Positions 26,129 through 35,377 of a DNA stretch of 35,377 nt are shown piece by piece. The position numbers were made by a program, and so were the translations under genes. Positions within the stretch are counted from its first letter, which is position 1, and the number at the start of each line of letters is the position of its first letter. This DNA is from Dehalococcoidales bacterium (lineage in GTDB: Bacteria; Chloroflexota; Dehalococcoidia; Dehalococcoidales; JAFGLR01). Location: NCBI GenBank assembly GCA_016927955.1, contig JAFGLR010000024.1, positions 1 through 35,377 of the forward strand, written 5' to 3'. A model generated the notes under the pieces. The model had not been told where the DNA came from and ran no database searches. It saw only the letters and a list, made by a program, of their open reading frames with translations.

Positions 26129-29100
26129 ATGAGTTTCATACTGACAGCACTATTAAAGTTAATCGATAGAAACCCGGCTATTGCTAATTTAGTCGATACA
26201 CTGAAACACGTTGGTACGACCTCACGGATAGAGGTACCGGATGCGGTAAAGCCGTACCTTATTGCGGCGGTGCATCATCATATAAAGCGTCCGGTACTGG
26301 TGGTTACTTCACAACCGGAAGAAGCCAAAAACCTGTTCGAACAGATAACCTGCTGGACCGGGACAGACGCTGTCCGGTTATTTCCCGAACCTGATGCCTT
26401 GCCTTACCAGAGGGTAGTCACTAACTCGACTACTGAAGCAGAGCGGCTTGAAGCCCTGGCATTGCTGGCGAAACCGTATGGTAATATCCCGTTAGTGGTT
26501 ACTTCTATTCCGGCCGTATTACACAAGACTCCGTCTGCCGGCGAATTTATTAACGCCTGTCACCATATCAAATCCGGGGAAAAAACCGACCTTTTGTATT
26601 TGTTACGCCGCTGGGAACAGATTGGTTACCGCAGCGATACGCTGGTGGAAATCCCGGGCACTATGAGCCGCCGCGGCGGTATCCTGGACATCTTTCCACC
26701 TGCGAGCGATATGCCGTTCCGTCTTGAATTCCTCGGCAATACTATCGAAAGTATCCGCACTTTTGACCCTGTCAGCCAGCGTTCTTTAAGTAAAGTAAAC
26801 TCAATTTCCATTTGTCCTGCCACCGAGGTGTTTTTACCTTTGAAAATGGATCCATTACAGCTTAACCGGGTAATTGAGAAGTTAGATTACAAAGGCTGTT
26901 CGGCTGAGATATGCCGGCAGTTTGAGCAAGAATTGGAAATGCTGTCGGACCGGCAGCGACCGCGTAACTTACCCTTTTATGCTCCCTTGTTTAATAACGA
27001 TACGATACTGCAATATTTACCACCGAATGGACTGCTTATACTGGATGAACCGGATTTGCAGAAGCAGACCGCAGAAATATTCGACCGGGAAATGAGCGAT
27101 TTGCGGGCCCAGAGAATACAATCCGGTGAGTTACCGGAAAGTTACCCCAGGCCGTATTTCGGCTGGGGAGAAATCAGCCCGGTAATTGATGGTAAATCAC
27201 GTTTAATTCTTGCTGCCTTCGGGATTAGTGAAACTGAAACGGTACCGTCAGGCTTTTCTGTTTTCCCCGGTTTCGGCGGTCAGTTGCCTCAATTTATTGA
27301 AAAAGTTAAACAGCTACTGAAGCAGAAACGGCGTCTTGTTATTACCAGCTATCAGGCCGGCCGTTTAGAAGAATTATTCGATGAAGCCGGTCTTACGGTT
27401 ACACCGACTACTGAAATAAAGCAGCTTCCTTTACCGGGTTCGATAACCCTTGTACAGGGTTCTCTGTCTGCCGGTTGGTCGCTAAACAATGAGACATATG
27501 TTTTCACCGATGCGGAAATATTTGGCTTTGTTAAGCGAAACCGCCTGGTGCATAAACATCCGGTTGCCCGGCATAAAATGTATACCGATTTCGTTCCCGG
27601 TGACTTCGTCGTTCATATTGAGCATGGTATCGGGAAATTTGCCGGTGTCATCAATATGGGCAATAACGGCAAACAGCGGGAGTATCTCGTTTTAAAATAT
27701 GCTGCCGGTGACAAGCTTTATGTCCCGACCGATCAGATTGACCGCGTTACTAGATACATCGGGGCCGGAGAAAAGCCGCCGGTTTTGACGCGTTTGGGGA
27801 CGCAGGAGTGGTCGCAGACTAAAAAACGGGTCAAGGAATCGGTTGAGAATGTGGCTAAAGATTTGTTGGCTCTGTATGCAGCCCGTGAAGCCCTGCCTGG
27901 CTTTGCTTTTACTCCGGATAATCTCTGGCAGCAGGAATTCGAGGCTTCATTCCCTTACATCGAAACGCCGGATCAGATTGACGCCGTGAACCGGGTAAAA
28001 GAGGATATGGAAAAACCGAAACCGATGGACCGTCTGGTGTGCGGTGACGTAGGTTACGGCAAGACGGAAATTGCGGTCAGAGCAGCCTTTAAGGCTGTTA
28101 TGGACGGTAAACAGGTTGCGGTGTTAGTCCCGACAACCATTCTGGCCCAACAGCATTACAACACTTTCCGCGAGCGTATGGAAGCCTTTCCGGTGCAAAT
28201 CGATATGTTAAGCCGTTTCCGGACGAATAAAGAACAGAAAGCAGCTTTAGCGGGTCTGGCTGACGGCAACGTCGATATCTGTATCGGTACTCACCGTCTT
28301 ATTCAAAAGGATGTCGAGTTTAAGAACCTGGGGTTATTGATTATCGATGAAGAGCAGCGTTTTGGCGTTGCTCACAAGGAATACCTTAAAAAACTACGCA
28401 GGGACGTTCATGTTCTGACACTCAGTGCGACACCAATTCCGCGCACCCTGCATATGGCACTGGTCGGCGTCCGTGATATGAGCACGATAGAGACACCTCC
28501 GGAAGCCCGTTTGCCCATTAAAACCTACATTGCCGAATATGATGACCGACTGGTACGTGAGGCTATTCTAAAAGAAATGGAGCGTAACGGACAGGTCTTT
28601 TTCGTCCATAACCGCGTCCAGTCCATTTATCAAATGGCAGCTAAGCTTCAGATACTCGTACCGGAAGCCCGTGTCTCCGTCGCTCACGGTCGGATGCGGG
28701 AGGGCGAACTGGAAAAAGTAATGACGGAATTTATCGCAGGTAAGACCGATGTATTAGTTTGCAGCACTATTATCGAATCGGGTTTGGACATGCCGAATGT
28801 GAATACGATGATTGTGAACCGGGCTGACAAATTCGGGCTGACGCAATTATACCAGCTAAGAGGCAGGATTGGCCGCGGCACCAATCTGGCTTACGCCTAT
28901 TTTCTTTATGATAAAGGTAAAAATATATCACCGACTGCCGAAAAACGTCTTAAAACTATTTACGAGGCTACAGAGTTGGGGGCCGGTTTCGGTATTGCAT
29001 TGAAAGACCTGGAGATACGGGGTGCCGGTACTTTACTGGGTATTCGGCAGAGCGGTTATATCAGCTCGGTCGGTTTTGAACTTTATTTACGGTTGTTAGG

Positions 29101-29587
29101 ACAGGCAGTCGAAGAGTTAAAAAGCAAACGGGCCGGTACGGATGGAGAAAAAGTAAAGCAGCTCGAATTACCGGAAACAACTATAGATTTACCGTTACCC
29201 GCCTATATACCCGGTGATTATATCGCGGACGTGGATACCCGTATTGCTCTTTACCAAAGCCTGTCCAAGGCCGACGCACGGCAAATCGAACGGCTGGCCG
29301 GTGATTTCAAAGACCGGTTCGGGGCACCTCCGGCAGAAGTGAATAATCTGTTGTATGCCGTCAGGTTGAAAGCCTTAGCTGCAAATGCCGTCATCGAATC
29401 TATTTCTACGGAAGACGGACGGATAGTCATCAGACGTTTTAGAGGAATGCCCTTTAACCGGTATAAACTACGTGATTTCATGAGAGAAGGTATAGATATC
29501 GGTATCACACATCTGTATATCGATCCAAAACTGGTTGGAGACTGGCCGGTAGTACTGGAAGAGGTAGTAAGGAGAGTAATTTCATAA
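26129..29587 (+). CDS. mfd: Transcription-repair coupling factor
   Basis: UvrB-like N-terminus; [83 protein letters not shown]. Confidence 0.96.
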   Translation: MSFILTALLKLIDRNPAIANLVDTLKHVGTTSRIEVPDAVKPYLIAAVHHHIKRPVLVVTSQPEEAKNLFEQITCWTGTDAVRLFPEPDALPYQRVVTNSTTEAERLEALALLAKPYGNIPLVVTSIPAVLHKTPSAGEFINACHHIKSGEKTDLLYLLRRWEQIGYRSDTLVEIPGTMSRRGGILDIFPPASDMPFRLEFLGNTIESIRTFDPVSQRSLSKVNSISICPATEVFLPLKMDPLQLNRVIEKLDYKGCSAEICRQFEQELEMLSDRQRPRNLPFYAPLFNNDTILQYLPPNGLLILDEPDLQKQTAEIFDREMSDLRAQRIQSGELPESYPRPYFGWGEISPVIDGKSRLILAAFGISETETVPSGFSVFPGFGGQLPQFIEKVKQLLKQKRRLVITSYQAGRLEELFDEAGLTVTPTTEIKQLPLPGSITLVQGSLSAGWSLNNETYVFTDAEIFGFVKRNRLVHKHPVARHKMYTDFVPGDFVVHIEHGIGKFAGVINMGNNGKQREYLVLKYAAGDKLYVPTDQIDRVTRYIGAGEKPPVLTRLGTQEWSQTKKRVKESVENVAKDLLALYAAREALPGFAFTPDNLWQQEFEASFPYIETPDQIDAVNRVKEDMEKPKPMDRLVCGDVGYGKTEIAVRAAFKAVMDGKQVAVLVPTTILAQQHYNTFRERMEAFPVQIDMLSRFRTNKEQKAALAGLADGNVDICIGTHRLIQKDVEFKNLGLLIIDEEQRFGVAHKEYLKKLRRDVHVLTLSATPIPRTLHMALVGVRDMSTIETPPEARLPIKTYIAEYDDRLVREAILKEMERNGQVFFVHNRVQSIYQMAAKLQILVPEARVSVAHGRMREGELEKVMTEFIAGKTDVLVCSTIIESGLDMPNVNTMIVNRADKFGLTQLYQLRGRIGRGTNLAYAYFLYDKGKNISPTAEKRLKTIYEATELGAGFGIALKDLEIRGAGTLLGIRQSGYISSVGFELYLRLLGQAVEELKSKRAGTDGEKVKQLELPETTIDLPLPAYIPGDYIADVDTRIALYQSLSKADARQIERLAGDFKDRFGAPPAEVNNLLYAVRLKALAANAVIESISTEDGRIVIRRFRGMPFNRYKLRDFMREGIDIGITHLYIDPKLVGDWPVVLEEVVRRVIS

Positions 29588-29644
29588 AGAAAATTAATCT
29601 CCCATTATAATAAAACAGGGTAACTCCAGTATGCCTGTCTTGAA

Positions 29645-29941
29645 TTAAGTACGTCTGGTTCTGATTATAATGAGAATAACGACGGCAATTACTAATAGGA
29701 CACCAACGATAATACCGGCGATAAGCGCAATATTAAACGTAGGCTGTGGCAGAGGTGGAGCAGTCACTGTGTAAGTCGTCGGGGTAGTAGAGGTAACAGT
29801 GACAGTTGTTGTCGGCGATCCGGTTACCGTAACAGTTATCGGTGTATCAGCAGATACCGGTACTGCTGCGATGATACTGATGAGCGGCAATAATATTAAA
29901 ATAAGGAAGATGGCGAGAACTTTTCTATTCATAGAAGTCAC
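29645..29941 (-). CDS. Small secreted/membrane-anchored protein with Thr/Val-rich segment
   Basis: N-terminal signal-like helix, TVTVTGSPTTTVTVTSTTPTTYTVTAPPLPQPT, C-terminal TM followed by RTRRT. Confidence 0.55.
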   Translation of the reverse strand: MTSMNRKVLAIFLILILLPLISIIAAVPVSADTPITVTVTGSPTTTVTVTSTTPTTYTVTAPPLPQPTFNIALIAGIIVGVLLVIAVVILIIIRTRRT

Positions 29942-30018
29942 TCCTAAACTATTCTATCCTATATAAGAAGCTAAACATCGCTAGGTTAAATATTATAGCA
30001 CGATAATATAAATATGCA

Positions 30019-30042
30019 ATAGCCTTTTAGTTTTAAGGCTAT
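30019..30042. repeat. Inverted repeat in divergent intergenic region
   Basis: ATAGCCTT-TTAGTTTT-AAGGCTAT. Confidence 0.4.
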
Positions 30043-30171
30043 GAAAAATACCCGGATAAAAGAAATAAGTGGACTATTATAATATTCTTCATATTCTTTT
30101 AAACTTTGTGAAGTATATTAATAATGGAGTATAATTATATAAATATAGTCCGATTTTATTAAGGAGAAATT

Positions 30172-31698
30172 TTGAAAATACTTTTAGTATATCCAGCATA
30201 TCCTGATACATTCTGGAGCTTTAAATATGCCCTGAAAGTCATCCGTAAAAAGGCCGCCTATCCGCCGCTAGGTCTACTTACTGTGGCTTCGATGATGCCC
30301 TATCAATGGGAAAAGAAACTGGTAGATTTGAATGTATCGCCTTTGACCGATACCCAAATTAAATGGGCTGACTACGTATTTATTAGCGGTATGGTAGTAC
30401 AGCGTGATTCCGCCAGAGAAGTTATTGCCCGATGCAATAAACTGCAAGCTAAGGTAATCGCCGGCGGCCCTCTATTTACAACAGAGTTCGATGAATTTAC
30501 CGGTGTTGACCATTTTGTGTTGAATGAGGCTGAAGTAACGCTTAAAGCCTTTTTGTCTGATTTAGCACAAGGCACACCCAAACCCATTTATACTTCTGAT
30601 GAACGTCCCGATATTACCCAAACCCCTGTGCCGATGTGGTCGCTAATAAATAGAAGTAAATATTCTGCGATGAATATCCAATATTCCCGTGGATGTCCTT
30701 TCAATTGTGAATTTTGTGATATTGTCATTCTGAACGGACATACCCCGCGTACCAAGACTCCCCAACAAGTTATTGCCGAACTCGAAGCTCTTTATCACAG
30801 CGGTTGGCGGGAAAGTATACTCATTGTTGATGACAACTTTATTGGCAATAAAAAGAAGCTAAAGGAAGAGATTTTACCGGCAATTACTGTTTGGATGAAA
30901 CAGCACGGTTACCCGTTTACTTTCCAGACCGAGGCCTCCGTTAACCTTTCGGATGACGAAGAGCTGATGAATCTGATGGTAGAAGCCGGTTTCAATAAAG
31001 TATTCGTCGGCATCGAGTCACCGAATGAAGATAGTCTCGTAGAATGCAGTAAGGCACAGAACACCAAACGCGACCTAGTAGCGGCAGTCCAGACATTACA
31101 CCGCCACGGCCTCGAGGTAATGGGCGGATTTATTGTTGGGTTCGATAATGACCCGGTTAGCATCTTCAAGAACCAGATTAACTTCATTCAAAAAAGCGGT
31201 GTAGTAACGGCAATGGTCGGTTTATTAAATGCTCCCCGCGGCACCCGTCTCTACCAGCGTTTGGGTAAAGAAAACCGGCTGATTAAGAACTTTTCCGGTG
31301 ATAATACCGATTTGTCCCTGAATTTTACACCGAAAATGGATCCGACTAAACTGATAAACGGATATAAAAATATTTTACATACTATTTATAACCAGAAGTA
31401 CTATTATGAAAGAATAATGACTTTTATCAAGGAATATAAACCGATTAATAAGAGGAAAGTGCCGATGGTGCACTGGTATCAAGTACGCGCATTTTTTAGT
31501 ATTGTCTGGCTACTGGGTATTGTCGATAAAGGCCGTAATCATTTCTGGAAACTGATTGGTTCTACACTGATTAAAAAACCGAAATCAATCGCGCTCGCTT
31601 TTGGTTATGCCCTTTACGGGTTACACTTCCGTAAAGTATTCCAGAAATATATCGAAAACGCTCCGGTAAAAATTCCGGTTTCCGAAACCGAAATCTAG
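30172..31698 (+). CDS. B12-binding-domain radical SAM protein (DUF4070-like C-terminus)
   Basis: MKILLVYPAYPDTFWSF; PPLGLLTVASMMP; YSRGCPFNCEFCDI (CX3CX2C); KVFVGIESPNEDSL; TTG start. Confidence 0.88.
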   Translation: MKILLVYPAYPDTFWSFKYALKVIRKKAAYPPLGLLTVASMMPYQWEKKLVDLNVSPLTDTQIKWADYVFISGMVVQRDSAREVIARCNKLQAKVIAGGPLFTTEFDEFTGVDHFVLNEAEVTLKAFLSDLAQGTPKPIYTSDERPDITQTPVPMWSLINRSKYSAMNIQYSRGCPFNCEFCDIVILNGHTPRTKTPQQVIAELEALYHSGWRESILIVDDNFIGNKKKLKEEILPAITVWMKQHGYPFTFQTEASVNLSDDEELMNLMVEAGFNKVFVGIESPNEDSLVECSKAQNTKRDLVAAVQTLHRHGLEVMGGFIVGFDNDPVSIFKNQINFIQKSGVVTAMVGLLNAPRGTRLYQRLGKENRLIKNFSGDNTDLSLNFTPKMDPTKLINGYKNILHTIYNQKYYYERIMTFIKEYKPINKRKVPMVHWYQVRAFFSIVWLLGIVDKGRNHFWKLIGSTLIKKPKSIALAFGYALYGLHFRKVFQKYIENAPVKIPVSETEI

Positions 31699-31713
31699 AT
31701 AAAAGTAAAAACA

Positions 31714-31758
31714 ATAATCAAGGCCGCCTTTAGGATAACTAAAGGCGGCCTTGATTAT
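31714..31758. terminator. Bidirectional intrinsic terminator, 20-bp perfect stem
   Basis: ATAATCAAGGCCGCCTTTAG-GATAA-CTAAAGGCGGCCTTGATTAT between convergent genes. Confidence 0.8.
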
Positions 31759-31792
31759 ATTTCTAACCAGACCAAAAAAACGATGGTTAACT

Positions 31793-32632
31793 TTATGCTT
31801 CACTTCTCAGTGCAACGAATAAAATATTCGGTCCACCGTGTACGCCTAGTGCCGGTCCAAGTCTGGCAATCCTAATACGTTCTCTTGGGAATAGATTACC
31901 CAATCGGGCGGCTAAAGCGGTTGCATCGTCTAAGGTTGTATTATAAATTACAGACAATTCTTGAATATTGGTTGTGTTCTTAACAAATTCGAATAATTTA
32001 TCGATACCCTGGACTCGGTTGCGAACCCGGCCACTGGGTACTAATACGCCATCTTTAATAGATAACATTGGTTTTACACTTAATATCGAGCCTAGTAGTG
32101 CCTGGACTTTACCGATGCGTCCGCCTAAAGCTAAATATTTCAGAGTATCAAGGAGACCAAGTAAGTGAATCTTTGGAATATAGTGTTTTATTTCTTCTAC
32201 TATTTGCCGGATATCATCAACTGATTTAGCTAAGTTAGCAGCAGCGATAACCAATAGACCCAATCCCATTGTAACCAGTTGGGAGTCAACTACCTCAATC
32301 TGGCATTTTCCCCCTACAGATTCTTTTGCTTGTAAAGCTGAGTCATAGGTACCGCTTAATCTACTGGTGAGATGAATAGAAATAATTCCGTCAGCTTCTT
32401 GGGAAAGATTATGATATACTTCTATAAAATCCTGCGGGGGAATCTGGGTAGTACTTGGATGAATCGGATCGTGTATTAATCTATCGTAAAACTCATCTCC
32501 GGTGATATCAATATGATCACGATACACTTGGTTCCCGAAACGAAGGTATAGCGGAAGGACGGTAATTCCCAGTTCTTTAATTGTTTCAGGTGGTAGGTCG
32601 GCAGTACTATCAGTGACTATCTTAATCGTCAT
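31793..32632 (-). CDS. DegV family fatty-acid-binding protein
   Basis: MTIKIVTDSTADLPPETIKELGITVLPLYLRFG; TSRLSGTYDSA. Confidence 0.92.
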   Translation of the reverse strand: MTIKIVTDSTADLPPETIKELGITVLPLYLRFGNQVYRDHIDITGDEFYDRLIHDPIHPSTTQIPPQDFIEVYHNLSQEADGIISIHLTSRLSGTYDSALQAKESVGGKCQIEVVDSQLVTMGLGLLVIAAANLAKSVDDIRQIVEEIKHYIPKIHLLGLLDTLKYLALGGRIGKVQALLGSILSVKPMLSIKDGVLVPSGRVRNRVQGIDKLFEFVKNTTNIQELSVIYNTTLDDATALAARLGNLFPRERIRIARLGPALGVHGGPNILFVALRSEA

Positions 32633-32696
32633 TTAATTAATCTCTCTGCCTATACTACGCTGGGGTACTCTTGCCCTTTGATAATTATAATTATTA

Positions 32697-33404
32697 TTAC
32701 AAATATGTGTCTAACTCCAATAGGCTCATCATGCGCGGGCAATCCGTAATTTCCGGAGACAGGCTGTAACGGTCGATCATTAAAGCTATTTTAATTCCTG
32801 CATTACGTGCGCCGACAATATCCACTTTATATTGGTCACCTACGTATATAGCTTCGTCAGCGGTAACGCCGGCTTGTTTCAGAGCGAACCGAAAAATACC
32901 CGGGTCCGGTTTATCCGAACCTGCATCATACGGCGTAACTACGAAATCAATATATTTTTCGAGTCCCAATCTATTAATAAGAGGATTCATATCTTTAGCG
33001 TAGTTGGTAAGTAAGCCGATAGTCAGTTTTTTCTCTCTCAAATTCTTCATTACAGGCAGGACTTCGTCAAACAGGACAAAATCCAGTGTGTCCCCGAACA
33101 ATTCTTTGCCACGGAGGTATACTTTCGGAGGTAAGTCCACTTCGAATTTTAAACCGGCCTCGGTCATTAATACTTGTTCATAAAGAAAAAGTATCTTTTC
33201 CTGTTCTGCTGCACTCCTATTTCTAATGGGTTCTTTTATATTTTCCTCAAAATAATATTTGTCGGCGACAAGCAAAGGTTTAATCAGTTTGACCGGATCC
33301 ATATTGATTCCGAATTCCCGAAGAGCCCTGCTGTGCACCAGTTCGCGAGGCGGTTCATACCGGGCAAGCGTATTGAACCAATCGAAAATAACCGATTTAA
33401 TCAA
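32697..33404 (-). CDS. HAD family hydrolase
   Basis: VIFDWFNTLARYE; LGLLTNYAKD; KPDPGIFRFAL; YVGDQYKVDIVGARNAG. Confidence 0.88.
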   Translation of the reverse strand: MIKSVIFDWFNTLARYEPPRELVHSRALREFGINMDPVKLIKPLLVADKYYFEENIKEPIRNRSAAEQEKILFLYEQVLMTEAGLKFEVDLPPKVYLRGKELFGDTLDFVLFDEVLPVMKNLREKKLTIGLLTNYAKDMNPLINRLGLEKYIDFVVTPYDAGSDKPDPGIFRFALKQAGVTADEAIYVGDQYKVDIVGARNAGIKIALMIDRYSLSPEITDCPRMMSLLELDTYL

Positions 33405-33412
33405 GATATCAC

Positions 33413-33673
33413 CTACGAGTCTTTGATGCCATGTTCTTTAAGATAGTTTATGGCATCCTGAACGGTTACCAGTTTTTCAGTATCCTCATCAGGAATTTCC
33501 AGTTTTTTCCCATCCTTGCTGAATTCTTCTTCAAGTGACATTACCAGTTCTACAAGGTCGAGAGAGTCCGCTCCCAGATCCTCAACGAAACTGGCGGTGG
33601 GAACTACTTCATTTTCATTAACCCCTAATTGCTCAGCGGTTATATTTTTTACTCTTTCTAAAATTGAAGCCAC
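33413..33673 (-). CDS. acpP: Acyl carrier protein
   Basis: [23 protein letters not shown] phosphopantetheine site. Confidence 0.95.
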   Translation of the reverse strand: MASILERVKNITAEQLGVNENEVVPTASFVEDLGADSLDLVELVMSLEEEFSKDGKKLEIPDEDTEKLVTVQDAINYLKEHGIKDS

Positions 33674-33693
33674 AATTACCTCCTAATTATTTA

Positions 33694-34110
33694 CTATTTT
33701 TCGCGAGCTAAGTTACTAATTGACCCAAGCACGCCATTAATAAACTTGGATGAATGGTCACTACCAAATTCTTTAGCCAGTTCCACTGCCTCATCGATGG
33801 CGACTTTTACTGGTGTCTTATTATCAAGTAAAACTTCAAATATTGCAAGTCTGAGTATATTTCGGTCAACTAGCGAAATCTGGTCGAGAGGCCATGCCGG
33901 TGCGTATATTTTTATCTTTTCATCGATTATATTCCGGTTATTTAATACCTCAGCGACTAGCATCCGGGCAAATTGAGCATTCTCCTCCTGGAGTTTAGTC
34001 TCTTTAACCATACGGTTAGTTACCGATTCCGGTATATGCTTTGAAGCATCTATTTCATATAACGCCTGCAAAGCTGCTATCCTGGCTTTACGGCGTGAAC
34101 TTTTTACCAT
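33694..34110 (-). CDS. nusB: Transcription antitermination factor NusB
   Basis: [16 protein letters not shown]...[20 protein letters not shown]...[30 protein letters not shown]. Confidence 0.93.
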   Translation of the reverse strand: MVKSSRRKARIAALQALYEIDASKHIPESVTNRMVKETKLQEENAQFARMLVAEVLNNRNIIDEKIKIYAPAWPLDQISLVDRNILRLAIFEVLLDNKTPVKVAIDEAVELAKEFGSDHSSKFINGVLGSISNLAREK

Positions 34111-34173
34111 AATTATATAGTACTCCATCATATATACGGCTTGCTTGAGAATAAAATGTCCGGGTTATTCCAT

Positions 34174-34917
34174 CTAAAGCCCGCCGATACCACCGTCTAT
34201 ATTTAGTACCTGGCCAGTAATATATCCGGCTTCATCTGAAGCGAAGAAAGCCACTGCTTCCGCAACATCACGTGGTGAACCGAATGTCCCGCTGGGAATA
34301 CGTTTTTTTAATTCATCTTTATATTTGTCATCCAGCTTCTGTGTCATGTCGGTATCGATAAAGCCGGGGGCTACGGCATTCACGGTAATATTCCGTGAGG
34401 CAATTTCTTTAGCCAGCGATTTGGTGAAACCGATAAGCCCGGCTTTTGCCGAGGCGTAATTCGCCTGCCCAGCATTTCCGACCACTCCGGCCAGACTGGA
34501 AATATTAATAATGCGGCCCCAGCGTTGTTTTACCATATATCGTAAAACTGCCCGGGAGCATAAAAAGGCACTCTTTAAGCTGATATTTAAAACCTTATCC
34601 CAATCTTCATCAGACATTACCATAACCAATTTATCCCGCGAAATTCCTGCATTATTTACCAGAATATCGATTTTCCCATAAGTTCTTTTAATTGTTTCAA
34701 CCATCCGGTTAATATCGTCGGCAGAACTAACGTCTGCTGCTATCGCCAGGCTCTGGTGTTGCTGGGACTTTATTAATTCGGCAGCTTGATTTGCGGCGGC
34801 TTCATCGACATCATTAATAACGACGGTAGCACCAACTTCGGATAGCTTCATCCCAATTGCCTGTCCGATGCCGCGGCCGCTACCTGTTACCAGTGCAACT
34901 TTATTCGTTAAGTCCAT
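34174..34917 (-). CDS. fabG: 3-oxoacyl-[ACP] reductase
   Basis: ALVTGSGRGIGQAIG; NNAGISRDKLV; INISSLAGVVGNAGQANYASAKAGLIGFTKSLA; GYITGQVLNIDGG. Confidence 0.95.
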   Translation of the reverse strand: MDLTNKVALVTGSGRGIGQAIGMKLSEVGATVVINDVDEAAANQAAELIKSQQHQSLAIAADVSSADDINRMVETIKRTYGKIDILVNNAGISRDKLVMVMSDEDWDKVLNISLKSAFLCSRAVLRYMVKQRWGRIINISSLAGVVGNAGQANYASAKAGLIGFTKSLAKEIASRNITVNAVAPGFIDTDMTQKLDDKYKDELKKRIPSGTFGSPRDVAEAVAFFASDEAGYITGQVLNIDGGIGGL

Positions 34918-34918
34918 C

Positions 34919-35377
34919 TTATATCTTTAAATATTCCTTAATACTGGCGACGTCGTTGATATTGATATTTATGATATCGGCATTAATCCTCTTGTTAAGA
35001 CCGGAAAGTACTTTTCCCGGCCCGATTTCGATAAACATTTTCACGCCGTGATTAACCATATATTCTATCGAGTGTTGCCATTGTACGCCGGTGCATAATT
35101 GGTCTACGAGTTCACTTTTAATTTGTTCCACAGTCGTGATTGGCTGTGCCGTAACATTAGCTACTATTGGTATGGTTGGAGATATAAATCCGGTATGCTT
35201 GATAATTTCGCTAAGACCGTCGGCCGCCGGTTTCATCAAAGGAGAATGAAATGCGCCGCTGACCTGTAGTAACCGGACACGTGCCCCTCTGGTCTTAGCC
35301 ATGTCCGAGGCTTTTGTGATATCGCTCTCGGTTCCGCTAATGACATATTGCCCCGGGCAATTAACGTTAGCGATAAT
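34919..35377 (-). CDS. fabD: Malonyl-CoA-ACP transacylase, C-terminal part (5' end outside window)
   Basis: The frame stays open to the window edge (IIANVNCPGQYVISGTESDI...VSGAFHSPLMKPAADGL...FIEIGPGKVLSGLNKRI). Confidence 0.92.
   Translation of the reverse strand: MIANVNCPGQYVISGTESDITKASDMAKTRGARVRLLQVSGAFHSPLMKPAADGLSEIIKHTGFISPTIPIVANVTAQPITTVEQIKSELVDQLCTGVQWQHSIEYMVNHGVKMFIEIGPGKVLSGLNKRINADIINININDVASIKEYLKI

Noticed and set aside
1-35377. CRISPR array, rRNA genes, complete transposon or prophage
   Set aside because: No regularly spaced direct repeats, rRNA-like sequence, integrase, transposase or phage structural ORF found by reading.

Overview
A 35.4 kb bacterial window, probably Chloroflexota/Dehalococcoidia-like by gene content (inference only). 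From left to right it holds: (i) the edge of a possible IS3/IS150-like element or a terminator; (ii) a class I CoA-transferase pair, divergent from a Zn-ribbon/OB-fold (DUF35) plus thiolase-fold pair, with two strong inverted-repeat operator candidates between them; (iii) a minus-strand redox module: receiver-only response regulator, hydrogenase maturation protease, GAF/PAS histidine kinase, GNAT, MvhA-MvhG-MvhD [NiFe] hydrogenase, HdrB-HdrC, a 1114-aa HdrA with an internal GltD-like NAD(P)H/FAD module, and a ribbon-helix-helix (RHH)-receiver fusion regulator; (iv) tRNA-Glu(CTC); (v) mostly housekeeping genes: adenine deaminase, PRTase, MBL-fold, radical SAM, CinA C-terminal domain, RNase PH, proA, methyltransferase, proB, mfd, a B12-type radical SAM, DegV, HAD, acpP, nusB, fabG and fabD (cut by the window edge). 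The best candidate for an undescribed system is the Hdr/Mvh module. Its first gene encodes an RHH-REC fusion. Upstream of that gene, next to a sigma70-like promoter, is a 32-bp near-palindrome with four GTAC cores at exact 8-bp spacing, resembling the tandem 8-bp boxes bound by MetJ-type RHH proteins. The whole module lies between the 3' end of tRNA-Glu and an exact 14-bp direct repeat of that tRNA end. No CRISPR array, rRNA or complete mobile element was seen.
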